64,000 nucleotides of DNA from UBA1876 sp964515395 (lineage in GTDB: Bacteria; Synergistota; Synergistia; Synergistales; Thermovirgaceae), in NCBI GenBank assembly GCA_964515395.1, contig CAZERC010000002.1, positions 91,185-155,184 of the forward strand, given 5' to 3'. The position numbers and the translations under genes were made by a program. The notes below the pieces were generated by a model. The model was not told the DNA's origin, did no database searches, and saw only the letters and a program-made list of their open reading frames with translations. Below, piece after piece: positions 16,884-25,511 of this stretch (the first letter of the stretch is position 1; each line of letters begins with the position of its first letter).

Positions 16884-17456
16884 ATGATGTCGAAAATGCC
16901 TGCACGCAGGGTCATGCTTCACGTTTGCTGTGCTCCTGATGCCACAGTACCGTGGCCCGCTCTCGTTGACGAAGGTTATGAAACGGCCGGTTTCTTTTAC
17001 GGATCCAACGTACATCCCCTTGAGGAATACATGAAGCGGCGTGATGCCGTCAGATACGTTGCCAAAATATATGGTCAAAGGCTTTTCGAAACCCCTTACC
17101 GGCCATCGGCCTGGGTGCACGACATTGCCTTTCGCTGTCGTGGAAATGCCCTGACCTGGTCTGAAGGAGGTTTTCGTTGCGCGCTCTGCTACCGGAATCA
17201 ATTTGAGTCCGCCGCCGCCTGCGCCATTGCGTGGGGCTATGATTCCCTTTGCACGACTCTTTCCATCAGCCCCCACAAGGACCCGTCGCTCATCAACGGT
17301 ATTGGCAAGGCTGTTGCCCAAAGGTTTGGCTTGAGGTGGATCGAAAGGATATGGAGGCGTCGGGGCGGGTTCAAACGTTCCGTTCTGAAAAGCAGGGAAC
17401 TTTTTTTGTACCGACAGAATTATTGTGGGTGTGTTTTCAGCATAAGAGGTGAATGA
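16884..17456 (+). CDS. queH: Epoxyqueuosine reductase QueH (DUF208)
   Basis: Last enzyme of queuosine synthesis in organisms that lack QueG, reducing epoxyqueuosine in tRNA to queuosine. The 190-residue protein shows the QueH cysteine pattern: MLHVCCAPD near the N-terminus, EGGFRCALCYRNQFE in the middle, LCTTLSISPHKD, and YRQNYCGCVFS at the end, ligands for an Fe-S cluster and a second metal site. The start is ATG 16884 or the adjacent ATG 16887; both follow CAGGAG. It is between trmI and an AIR-synthase-like gene, with its stop immediately before the start of the latter. Confidence 0.9.
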   Translation: MMSKMPARRVMLHVCCAPDATVPWPALVDEGYETAGFFYGSNVHPLEEYMKRRDAVRYVAKIYGQRLFETPYRPSAWVHDIAFRCRGNALTWSEGGFRCALCYRNQFESAAACAIAWGYDSLCTTLSISPHKDPSLINGIGKAVAQRFGLRWIERIWRRRGGFKRSVLKSRELFLYRQNYCGCVFSIRGE

Positions 17457-17457
17457 C

Positions 17458-18456
17458 ATGAAACAAAAAAAATTGGATGCAACACTCCCTTCGGGAAAAC
17501 TCCCTCCGGACATCCTGCAAAAGGCGGTACTCGGCTTTTCCGGGACGATGAGGCGGGAAGTCCTGATCGGACCGGGGGTGGGAGAAGATGCCGCGGTCAT
17601 CGAATGGAACAGTGACAAATACCTGATTGTCACGTCTGACCCAATCGTGGGTGCCGTCAACAGGGCTGGGCGTTTGCTGGTTATCGTGAACGCCAACGAC
17701 ATTGCTTCAAAGGGCGGCGATCCGCTCTATTTGATCACTACCCTCATCTTCCCGGGCAACACAAGGAAAGAACGACTTGAAAGCATCATGGAGGAAATAC
17801 ACGAAGCCTGCCTTGAGATGGATGTCGCCCTCGTCGGAGGACATACGGAGGTCAATGATCGTTATGACTACCCGGTTCTTGCGGGGACGATGATTGGAGC
17901 CGGCGACATGGTCCTCAGGGCTGAAAACATCCGGCCCGGGAATGTCCTCATCGCCACGAAGCACATCGGGTTGGAGGGCATGTCGATATTGGCAAATGAC
18001 AGGGCCGACCTCATGGAAAGGATACTCACAGCCGAGGAAATCGCCGAAGTGGCCCGTTGGACGGAATTGATCAGCGTTTTGCCGGAATCCCGGGTCTTGA
18101 GGAAATGGGCCAGGTTCATGCATGATCCCACAGAAGGCGGCCTCATCGGCGGGATCGCCGAGATTTTGCGATTGACGGACCTCGGTTTTGAGCTGGACGA
18201 TGAAAGCCTTCCGATTCACCCATTCACGAAAAAATGTGCCCAAAGCCTGGGGTTTGACCCTCTTCATCTCATTTCTTCGGGAGTCCTCCTTGCAGTGGTA
18301 GCTCCGGAACATGCAAAGGATTCACTGGCCGCTCTGCACGAGGAGGGAATTGAAGCTCGAGAAGTCGGTGTCTTTACTCAGGGGAAGGGCAACGTGCCCC
18401 AGGATTCCACAGAAGTTCTGTGGAACCTTCTGGAACGGGAGCGCGGTCATGACTGA
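17458..18456 (+). CDS. AIR synthase-related protein (HypE-like)
   Basis: Member of the PurM/HypE/SelD superfamily (332 aa), ATP-dependent enzymes. It has the N-terminal GPGVGEDAAVIEWNSD motif, IVNANDIASKGGDPLYL and a VALVGGHTEV segment, closest to HypE-like proteins. The C-terminus ends ...LLERERGHD and lacks the Pro-Arg-x-Cys tail through which true HypE makes the cyanide ligand of NiFe hydrogenases. It also lacks the N-terminal Cys/Sec and Lys expected of SelD. No hydrogenase maturation gene is nearby, so the substrate is unknown. ATG 17458 is preferred over GTG 17449 by spacing from AGAGG. It overlaps the next gene by 8 bp. Confidence 0.8.
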   Translation: MKQKKLDATLPSGKLPPDILQKAVLGFSGTMRREVLIGPGVGEDAAVIEWNSDKYLIVTSDPIVGAVNRAGRLLVIVNANDIASKGGDPLYLITTLIFPGNTRKERLESIMEEIHEACLEMDVALVGGHTEVNDRYDYPVLAGTMIGAGDMVLRAENIRPGNVLIATKHIGLEGMSILANDRADLMERILTAEEIAEVARWTELISVLPESRVLRKWARFMHDPTEGGLIGGIAEILRLTDLGFELDDESLPIHPFTKKCAQSLGFDPLHLISSGVLLAVVAPEHAKDSLAALHEEGIEAREVGVFTQGKGNVPQDSTEVLWNLLERERGHD

Positions 18457-19555
18457 AAGAACGACCTTTTTGGAAAACCGGCTTGAAAAACTCAGAGAAA
18501 AAATGCAGGACCGTGGATGTGACGGAATCCTCCTTTTTGTTGTCGAAGGTCTCGGGTGGCAGAACTGCTACTATTTTTCGGGTTTTCGGGGAAGCAGTGC
18601 GGCCCTGCTGATCACAGAAGGGGAGAAGCTTCTGGTGACCGATGACAGGTACAGGTTGCAGGCATCGGAACAATCCGATTTCGAAATCGTCATTCAGGGG
18701 AGGACGCCGCTTCTCACCGTCATCAAGGAGCTCCTGGAGAAAAAAGGACTGAAGAGGATTGGAATTGACGGAGAGCGGCTCCCCGTATCGGTTTTCAGGA
18801 AGATAACCGGCCCCGCAAATCTTGAGGATGTGTCCGATCTTCTCTCGTCAATACGAAGAACCAAGGATGCTTGTGAACGAAAGGATATCATTCGTGCAGC
18901 GGACATCTCGTGCTCGGCGTTGCAGAAAGTCGCCGCCCAGGTAAAAGATCCGGTGGCGGAAAAGGACATTTCGGCGGCCCTCGAATATTTTATCAAGATG
19001 GCAGGAGCCGACGGCGGATGGCAGGATCACGAGTTCATAGTCGCTTCCGGATGGAGGAGTGCTCTTCCCCATGGGCGTGCGGGAGAACGAAAAATCCACC
19101 CCGGAGAATGGGCGACCATTGATTTTGGGGCCCGCTTTTCAGGGTATGTGTGTGATGTGACAAGAAACCTGTTTTTCGACGAGGTCCCCGAAGAGTGGAA
19201 GAAAAGGCACGAAATGTTGCTGGAAGCCCAGTCCGCCGCCGCCTCGAAGGTATCACCGGGCGTGCCGGCAGCTGATGTAGACGCAGAGGCGCGAAAGGTC
19301 ATCGAAAAAGCCGGAAACGGCGATCATTTCATTCATGGTCTTGGCCATGGTATCGGACTCGATCTCCATGAATCGCCCCAGCTCTCTCCACGTTCCCGGG
19401 ACATTCTCCAGGAAGGAGACGTCATTACCATCGAACCCGGGATATACATCGATGGTGAAGGCGGCATGCGTATTGAAGATGACTATATGGTGACTTCAAA
19501 AGGTGCGGAATGCCTGACAGGGACGATTCCCAAAAACTTTCCGGTTGGCCGATGA
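18449..19555 (+). CDS. Xaa-Pro aminopeptidase (M24 family)
   Basis: Cytoplasmic dimetal peptidase of the M24B family (368 aa) that removes the N-terminal residue next to proline. An N-terminal creatinase-type domain (about residues 1-125) precedes the pita-bread catalytic domain. All metal ligands are visible: IDFGARFSGYVCDVTRNLF (two Asp), HGLGHGIGLDLHE (His), EPGIYIDGEGGMRIEDD (two Glu). ATG 18449 overlaps the stop of the preceding gene by 8 bp. In a peptide-fermenting organism it would free proline-containing peptides for catabolism. Confidence 0.92.
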   Translation: MTERTTFLENRLEKLREKMQDRGCDGILLFVVEGLGWQNCYYFSGFRGSSAALLITEGEKLLVTDDRYRLQASEQSDFEIVIQGRTPLLTVIKELLEKKGLKRIGIDGERLPVSVFRKITGPANLEDVSDLLSSIRRTKDACERKDIIRAADISCSALQKVAAQVKDPVAEKDISAALEYFIKMAGADGGWQDHEFIVASGWRSALPHGRAGERKIHPGEWATIDFGARFSGYVCDVTRNLFFDEVPEEWKKRHEMLLEAQSAAASKVSPGVPAADVDAEARKVIEKAGNGDHFIHGLGHGIGLDLHESPQLSPRSRDILQEGDVITIEPGIYIDGEGGMRIEDDYMVTSKGAECLTGTIPKNFPVGR

Positions 19556-19591
19556 TGGCTGTTTGCGCCTTGTCACGGTTAGGCTGAAGCG

Positions 19592-19620
19592 TTGCCATAT
19601 TTTTGAAAGCATTTTATAAT
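19592..19620 (+). promoter_or_regulatory. Promoter of the rubredoxin gene
   Basis: TTGCCA (19592-19597) and TATAAT (19615-19620) are separated by exactly 17 bp, a near-consensus sigma-70 promoter. The predicted start of transcription is about 40 bp upstream of the rubredoxin ATG. Confidence 0.75.
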
Positions 19621-19667
19621 GTCCAATAATGGCATACAAGAATTTAACGGCCAAGGGGGGAATAACA

Positions 19668-19829
19668 ATGAAGAAGTACGTATGCACGGTTTGTGGGTAT
19701 GTGTACGATCCAGCAAATGGCGATCCCGATGGCGGAATAGAGCCTGGCACCGCTTTTGAAGACATTCCCGACAGCTGGGTTTGCCCTGTCTGCGGAGTTG
19801 GGAAAGACATGTTCGAACCCGAAGAATAA
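19668..19829 (+). CDS. Rubredoxin
   Basis: Small electron-transfer protein (53 aa) with one iron bound by four cysteines: VCTVCGYVYDP and the second pair in WVCPVCGVGKDMFE. It ferries electrons between reductases and acceptors, commonly in oxygen or peroxide detoxification in anaerobes. The ATG at 19668 follows AAGGGGGG, and this start gives the standard rubredoxin N-terminus MKKYVCTVCG. It has its own near-consensus promoter and a strong terminator, so it is a single-gene transcription unit. No partner oxidoreductase is adjacent. Confidence 0.97.
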   Translation: MKKYVCTVCGYVYDPANGDPDGGIEPGTAFEDIPDSWVCPVCGVGKDMFEPEE

Positions 19830-19860
19830 GCTCCACCATTTCCGTTTTGTTGGACAGATC

Positions 19861-19891
19861 AGCGGAGGTGACCTTCACCTCCGCTTTTTTT
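19861..19891 (+). terminator. Intrinsic terminator after rubredoxin
   Basis: AGCGGAGGTGA (19861-19871) pairs with TCACCTCCGCT (19875-19885), loop CCT, followed by a T run to 19891. Confidence 0.9.
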
Positions 19892-19959
19892 GTCCTTTTT
19901 TCTGCATTGTCAGGACATGAAAGAATATGCGTCCCGGCTACACGTCCCGGCCAAAACCC

Positions 19960-19987
19960 TTGACAAGCAATACGAGCAGAATATAAT
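19960..19987 (+). promoter_or_regulatory. Promoter of carAB
   Basis: Perfect TTGACA (19960-19965) and perfect TATAAT (19982-19987) with a 16-bp spacer. The leader to carA would be about 65-70 nt, and I see no attenuator hairpin in it. Confidence 0.8.
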
Positions 19988-20061
19988 CATTCCGATTGAC
20001 CGAAACTCCGGTTACATTTTATCATTTAGATTTACAAAGGTTTTGTCCTGGAGGTGCTTTC

Positions 20062-21114
20062 GTGAAAGAGCGTGAAATGTTTCTGCAACTGGAAGACGGG
20101 ACCTTGTGGCCGGGAGTGGGATGCGGTGGACCAGTCACAGGTGAAGTGGTCTTCGATACTGCTCCGTCGGGGTATCCCCAGGCTTTGACTGATCCCTCAT
20201 TTGAAGGTCAGATCGTGGTGTTTGCCTTTCCGATGATCGGGACATACGGAGTGGATATGGGCGAACTTGAAAGTGAATACCCGAAGTCGCGAGGTGTTGT
20301 CGCCGCTTTTATGGAAAATGGGACAGCCGCCGGAGAACCCGTGAAACAGTGGCTCGCGCGCCATGACGTTGCATGGATTCAGGGAATCGATACCCGGAGT
20401 CTTGTAAGACACCTTCGCGACAGGGGTGCATTGAATGGAGCTATCCTGACGGAAGCCCGGGAAACGATTGACTGCGAAAACAACGAGCATCCCGCCCGGG
20501 TTGTGTCTGTCAAAGAGGTGATCGAAAGAAAAGATATCGGTCCCAGAATCGCTGTTTTGGATTACGGGGTGAAAAACGGGATTCTCAGAGAACTTGAGCG
20601 TCGGCATTGTCATATCATCCGGTTTCCGCACAATGCAACGTGCGAAGACATTCTTTCATACGCTCCGGATGGTGTGGTGTTGGGAAACGGCCCCGGCGAT
20701 CCCGCCTTTCTGAAAGAGGAAATCCGGACCGCCCGGCTTCTTGCGGAACATCTTCCGGTTGCCGGCATATGTCTTGGCATGCAGCTTTTGGCCCTGGCCT
20801 TCGGTGCCCGAACCGAAAAAATGCAATACGGGCACAGAGGAGGGAATCACGCAGTGATTCATCTTCCCTCGGGACAAGGCTGGGTGACGAGCCAAAATCA
20901 CGGGTACGAAATTGTCGAGGAATCATTGACCGCTGCGGGATTCGAAGTCACGCACAAAAACCTCGGGGACGGAAGTGTGGAGGGAATTCGACATGTGAGA
21001 CTCCCCCTTCAGGGCGTCCAGTATCATCCGGAAGGTTCTCCCGGGCCGCGGGATGGAAACGCCTTTTTTGATGAATTTGTGGAAACGGTAAGGAGAATGT
21101 CCCATGACCGCTGA
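20062..21114 (+). CDS. carA: Carbamoyl-phosphate synthase small subunit (glutaminase)
   Basis: Glutamine amidotransferase subunit (350 aa) that releases ammonia from glutamine and channels it to CarB for carbamoyl phosphate, precursor of arginine and pyrimidines. The N-terminal domain has LEDGTLWPG and TGEVVFDTAPSGYPQALTDPSF; the class I GATase domain has the nucleophile in AGICLGMQLLALAFG and His/Glu in VQYHPEGSPGP. GTG 20062 is chosen since CTGGAGGTG ends about 7 bp before it; ATG 20077 is the alternative. It overlaps carB by 11 bp, and both are transcribed from the promoter at 19960-19987. Confidence 0.95.
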   Translation: MKEREMFLQLEDGTLWPGVGCGGPVTGEVVFDTAPSGYPQALTDPSFEGQIVVFAFPMIGTYGVDMGELESEYPKSRGVVAAFMENGTAAGEPVKQWLARHDVAWIQGIDTRSLVRHLRDRGALNGAILTEARETIDCENNEHPARVVSVKEVIERKDIGPRIAVLDYGVKNGILRELERRHCHIIRFPHNATCEDILSYAPDGVVLGNGPGDPAFLKEEIRTARLLAEHLPVAGICLGMQLLALAFGARTEKMQYGHRGGNHAVIHLPSGQGWVTSQNHGYEIVEESLTAAGFEVTHKNLGDGSVEGIRHVRLPLQGVQYHPEGSPGPRDGNAFFDEFVETVRRMSHDR

Positions 21115-24100
21115 TAATGCACGACAAATTCTCGTCATCGGGTCCGGTCCCATCCGAATCGGGCAGGCAGCGGAGTTCGACTACTCGGGGAGCCAGGCGT
21201 GCCGTGCACTAAAAGAGGAAGGGCACAGGGTCATCTTGCTCAACAGCAACCCGGCAACGATACAGACCGATGTCAGTCTGGCCGACGTCGTTTACATTCG
21301 ACCTCTGACGGCCGACGTGGTGGAAGATATTCTCAAGACCCACAGGCCTGATGCAGTGGTGGCAACCCTCGGAGGGCAGATTGCCCTGAATCTGGCAGTG
21401 GAACTTGAGGAAAAAGGGCTCTGGAAAGAATATGGCGTTTCGGTCCTTGGAACATCTCCGGAATCAATCAGCAAAGCCGAGGGAAGGGAAGCCTTCAGGA
21501 AGACCATGGAATCTATCGGAGAGCCCGTGATCGAGAGCGCCTATGTTTCAGACAGGGAAGGGGCCGTGACTTTTGCCGAGCAGGCAGGGTATCCCCTCGT
21601 CGTCAGGCCGGATTTCACACTGGGAGGGACGGGCGGTGGCGTTGCCAGGAATGTAAAGGAATTGAAAACAATCGCATCAGAAGGACTTCACGCGTCACCG
21701 GTCAAAAAAGTGCTGGTTGAGCGTTACCTGGAAGGATGGCACGAGGTCGAGCTGGAAGTCATGCGCGACGGAGCGGGAAATGTCTTGTGTGTCTGTGGTA
21801 TGGAAAACGTCGATCCCATGGGGGTTCACACGGGTGACAGCATTGTGGTCGCGCCCACATTGACGTTGCCGGATTCTCTGTGGCAGCGTTTCAGGGAATC
21901 GGCTTTCAGGATCGTTCAGGCACTGGACGTACGCGGAGCCTGTAACGTCCAGTACGCCTTGTCTCCGGAGGCGGATGAATTCGCCGTCATTGAAGTGAAT
22001 CCCAGGGCCAGCCGCTCGAGTGCCCTGGCGAGCAAGGCGACGGGATATCCTATAGCCAGGATAGCCGCAAAGATTGCTCTCGGGAAAAAACTGACAGACT
22101 TGCCCAACCCCGTAACAGGGGTTGGAAGCGCCCTTTCCGAACCCGCTCTGGACTATGTGGTCGTAAAATTTCCGCGATGGCCCTTTGAGAAATTTCCCCA
22201 GGCTGATGCCGCCGTTGGGACGAGGATGAAGTCCACCGGAGAAGTCATGGCTATCGGCTGCAGCTTCATCGAAGCCCTGATGAAAGCGTTGAGGTCCCTT
22301 GACGGTCCCTTTGGCATAACCGATCGGCTGGTGGAAGAAATGGACCATGATCAGCTCTGGGGCTTGTTGAAACGGCCGACCCACCGGAGACTCTGGTCCG
22401 TTCTTGAACTGTTGAGGCGCGGTGAAGATAGAGGGGAAATTTCGCGAATTTCCGGAATACACTCTTTCTTTGTCGAGGAACTTGCAAAGGTGTCCAGCCT
22501 CAGGAATGAACTTGAAAAACGTGGTGCCGATCAGGATCTTCTGAAAAGGGCGGCGAGATACAATTTTCCGGAGGCCGAGACGGCGGCATTCTGTAAAATT
22601 TCCCTCGATGATCTCCGGAAGCAGGAAGGGTGGAACAGCCATTGCCGGGGATACAGGGAAGTAGACGGAACAGCCGGTGAAATTCCGTCGGGTTCCGGGT
22701 ACTGGTATGGGACGAAAGTCGGTGCCGATGACGGTGTGCCGGAAGACAGCAGGCCTGCTGTAGTCGTTCTTGGATCCGGGCCGATCAGGATAGGACAAGG
22801 CGTGGAGTTCGATTTTTGCTGCGTAAAGGCCGTTGAGGCCTTGAGAAAGCGCGACATCAGAGCTGTCATGATCAATAATAACCCGGAGACAGTCAGCACA
22901 GATCATGACATGTCCGATGCCTTGTATTTTGAACCTCTGAAAGTTGAAGATGTCCTCCCTGTCATCGAGCGTGAAAAGGCCAAAGGGGTTTTTGCCTGTT
23001 TCGGCGGTCAGACCTCCCTCAAACTTGGTCTTGAACTGGAGGCCGGCGGAATCCCGCTGTTGGGCATGCCCTCGGAAGGCGTCAGGACGGCTGAAGACCG
23101 AGAGCGTTTTTCCGCCCTCGTTGATTCCCTCGGAATACTTCAGCCGAAGGGGGGCGGCGTTGCGACCATCGAAGATGGTCTGACGTGTGCAGAGCGCGTA
23201 GGGTACCCTGTCATGGTGCGACCAAGTTTCGTCATAGGCGGATTGGCGATGCAGGTGGTTTCAAATGCAGAAGAACTTGAGAAGGTCCTGGCGCTGGCCC
23301 TCGAGGCGGAAGCGGGGCAGACTGTGCTGATTGACCGTTTCCTGCCTGGACGGGAGTTCGAGGTCGATGCCCTGTATGACGGAGAGGAGATCCTTATCCC
23401 TGGGGTTTTTGAGCACCTCGATCCTCCTGGAGTCCATTCCGGCGACTCTATAGCCGTTTTCCCCGATGCCTCTCTCAGCAAGCTCCAGAAAAAGGAAATT
23501 GCGGAGATAACACGCAAGCTTGCGGAAGGCCTCGGAGTAAGGGGTATGATCAATATCCAGTTTGTCCTGAGCGGAGAAGACATTTACGTCATTGAAGCGA
23601 ATCCGAGGGCGAGCCGGACAGTGCCGATTGCCACGAAGCTGACGGGGATTCCTCTCGTCGAGTCGGCGGTGCGTATAGCTTTGGGAGAAAAACTTCGAAC
23701 CTTTGGACGACACATGGATTCAGTCGGTCGAAAGAGGCCGGTTGGCGTCAAGGTGCCCGTTTTTTCGACGGAAAAACTGCCTGGCGTCGATTCACGTCTT
23801 GGACCGGGGATGCAGTCAACCGGCGAATCCCTTGGAGTTGCCGACAACGTGTCCGAGGCGCTCTGCGAAGCCTTGCGCGGTGCCGGATGGGATCTTCCCG
23901 AAAAAGGACGGTTGCTCCTTTCCGTGAGCGATGCGGTCAAGGGGGGCGTCAGTGGAATTGCTTCTGCGTTCTTTACATTGGGTTGGGATATCGCAGCGAC
24001 CAGCGGAACGGCCTCCGTTCTTGAAAAGTGGGGCGTACCCTGCAAGGCGACGGAGAAAGGCGAAGGACTTCAGGAGCGGATACGTCAAGGCGACTGGGAC

Positions 24101-24268
24101 CTGGTCGTCAATATTCCCTCGGCATCCACAGGATCGGTCAGAGACGGGTTTGCCATCAGGCGTTCAGCAATCGAAGCGGGTGTGCCTTGCCTGGGAACGC
24201 TTCCTTCGGCTTCGGCGCTTGGAGTGGCACTTTCTCTGAGGAATCAAGGCAAGAGCGAAAAAATCTGA
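21104..24268 (+). CDS. carB: Carbamoyl-phosphate synthase large subunit
   Basis: Large synthetase subunit (1054 aa) with the expected internal duplication. The first ATP-grasp half begins VIGSGPIRIGQAAEFDYSGSQAC and the second VLGSGPIRIGQGVEFDFCCV at about residue 550; the C-terminal MGS-like allosteric domain ends the protein. Conserved loops such as NPATIQTDVSLADVVY and NNNPETVSTDHDMSDALYF are present. ATG 21104 overlaps carA. Each half makes or uses carboxyphosphate and carbamate with separate ATP sites, joined by an ammonia/carbamate tunnel. Confidence 0.97.
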   Translation: MTADNARQILVIGSGPIRIGQAAEFDYSGSQACRALKEEGHRVILLNSNPATIQTDVSLADVVYIRPLTADVVEDILKTHRPDAVVATLGGQIALNLAVELEEKGLWKEYGVSVLGTSPESISKAEGREAFRKTMESIGEPVIESAYVSDREGAVTFAEQAGYPLVVRPDFTLGGTGGGVARNVKELKTIASEGLHASPVKKVLVERYLEGWHEVELEVMRDGAGNVLCVCGMENVDPMGVHTGDSIVVAPTLTLPDSLWQRFRESAFRIVQALDVRGACNVQYALSPEADEFAVIEVNPRASRSSALASKATGYPIARIAAKIALGKKLTDLPNPVTGVGSALSEPALDYVVVKFPRWPFEKFPQADAAVGTRMKSTGEVMAIGCSFIEALMKALRSLDGPFGITDRLVEEMDHDQLWGLLKRPTHRRLWSVLELLRRGEDRGEISRISGIHSFFVEELAKVSSLRNELEKRGADQDLLKRAARYNFPEAETAAFCKISLDDLRKQEGWNSHCRGYREVDGTAGEIPSGSGYWYGTKVGADDGVPEDSRPAVVVLGSGPIRIGQGVEFDFCCVKAVEALRKRDIRAVMINNNPETVSTDHDMSDALYFEPLKVEDVLPVIEREKAKGVFACFGGQTSLKLGLELEAGGIPLLGMPSEGVRTAEDRERFSALVDSLGILQPKGGGVATIEDGLTCAERVGYPVMVRPSFVIGGLAMQVVSNAEELEKVLALALEAEAGQTVLIDRFLPGREFEVDALYDGEEILIPGVFEHLDPPGVHSGDSIAVFPDASLSKLQKKEIAEITRKLAEGLGVRGMINIQFVLSGEDIYVIEANPRASRTVPIATKLTGIPLVESAVRIALGEKLRTFGRHMDSVGRKRPVGVKVPVFSTEKLPGVDSRLGPGMQSTGESLGVADNVSEALCEALRGAGWDLPEKGRLLLSVSDAVKGGVSGIASAFFTLGWDIAATSGTASVLEKWGVPCKATEKGEGLQERIRQGDWDLVVNIPSASTGSVRDGFAIRRSAIEAGVPCLGTLPSASALGVALSLRNQGKSEKI

Positions 24269-24349
24269 TCCCTTCTTGTCTCGTCAAGGGAATTCCTGTA
24301 AAAAGATCAAGGGTATTGGGTTTCGAGTGCATGGGAGAGGCGAGCCGGC

Positions 24350-24896
24350 ATGATTGCAAGAGGTTTAAGAGCCTTGCTCATGGTGTTCCCGGGTTTTGTT
24401 CTGTCTGCAAACCTTGTTTTTGCTGACGGGAATCTTGTTATAGGTGCTGAGAAGAGTTTTCCACCCTTCGTCTTTCAGGAAGAGGGGGATTGAAGGGATT
24501 TGAAATGGATCTGGTCAGGGAGATTGCAGATCTTCGCGGAAGATCAGTAGCGTCCGGTTCGAAACGGTGCAGGATCATTTTATCAGCCCTCAGGCGCAGA
24601 TCATCACACTCAGCTATCAGAGGACTGATGACGTGTTGCGTGCCCTTCTGCGAGGCGAGGCTGAGGCGGCTCTTCAGGAAGAATCAGTTGTCCGGGAATA
24701 TCTGAAAAAGGTCGATGCTTTCGGTGAAAACCTCAAAATCGCCTTCACCCTGAACGAAAAAAACGGGATGGCCTTCGGCTTCAGGAAAGATTCGGCGTCC
24801 CTGCGGGAGTCGGTAAACACCGTCCTGTCTCGCATGAAAAAAGATGGTCGTCTTGACAGCCTGAAAGGAAAATGGTTCGCTCCGGTTAGTCAATGA
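24350..24896 (+). pseudogene. Decayed amino-acid ABC transporter solute-binding protein
   Basis: From ATG 24350 a frame encodes a signal peptide and VIGAEKSFPPFVFQEEGD, then stops at a TGA just after a GGGGG run at about 24482-24486. A one-base shift restores the family sequence (GFEMDLVREIADLRG). After a second shift near 24550-24565 the frame continues to 24896 with TDDVLRALLRGEAEAAL and the typical C-terminus (SVNTVLSRMKKDGRLDSLKGKWF). Together these are the two ends of a SBP_bac_3-type periplasmic binding protein. The central part (roughly 100 residues, judging from usual family size) is missing. A ribosome site (GGGAGAGG) is still present. No permease or ATPase gene is nearby. Confidence 0.8.
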
Positions 24897-25395
24897 TCGA
24901 CTCGAGTAACTGTTTCGAGAAAACCATGAGCGTCGTTTTTGAGGCTGACGTCTCGAAGGTGAGGGTCTTTTCGTCTTCAAGACGTATTGCGAGACTGTAA
25001 CCCAAAACGGGGTGGTGCTCCAGCACACCTTCTTTCCCGAGGATTTGAAGGGTGCGGTAGGTGGCTCCGGTTCCGACCAGTCCGTCACTGCCTCCGGCAT
25101 CTTTTTGAGGAAAGGACAGCCATTTTGTCCCCGGACCCTGGAGCAAGAGGACCTTTACGACTTCAACTCCGTCATTCTTTTTGTAGATTCGTTCAGTCAT
25201 CCGGCCCTGTTCCTCTGTTGCCGAGGTGAGAATCCTCGTCTCGGTGCAGATTTCGGTCCACCCCGGAACATCGGGAATAGTGATTTGTAACGTCTCCCCG
25301 GAAACGGCTCCTGCAGACATGTACAGAAAAAAACAACAGAGGAACGCGGACAGCAGGACATCTTTATAAACTGGTCTTCTGGTTTTGTCTTTCAT
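24886..25395 (-). CDS. Putative secreted protein, function unknown
   Basis: A 169-residue protein with an N-terminal basic region and hydrophobic stretch (LLSAFLCCFFLYMSAGAVSG) that looks like a signal peptide cleaved before ETLQITIP. The remainder is a soluble domain with many charged residues and no motif I recognise. An in-frame ATG at 25407 sits within the GGAGG ribosome site, so ATG 25395 is used. It is convergent with the pseudogene, overlapping its end by 11 bp, and diverges from miaB. I cannot assign a function. Confidence 0.65.
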   Translation of the reverse strand: MKDKTRRPVYKDVLLSAFLCCFFLYMSAGAVSGETLQITIPDVPGWTEICTETRILTSATEEQGRMTERIYKKNDGVEVVKVLLLQGPGTKWLSFPQKDAGGSDGLVGTGATYRTLQILGKEGVLEHHPVLGYSLAIRLEDEKTLTFETSASKTTLMVFSKQLLESIID

Positions 25396-25511
25396 GGTAT
25401 CCTCCATCTTGTCAGGATACTCCCGTGACCCCCAGAGGAAATGGTATCATGTCTTTTTGGTTTGCGCCTTTATTTCGAACAAAAGGGGATCCTGACCGGG
25501 AGGTTTTGAGA

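Noticed and set aside
21695..22906. 403-codon minus-strand frame opposite carB
   Set aside because: Shadow of carB, whose duplicated ATP-grasp motifs are unmistakable.
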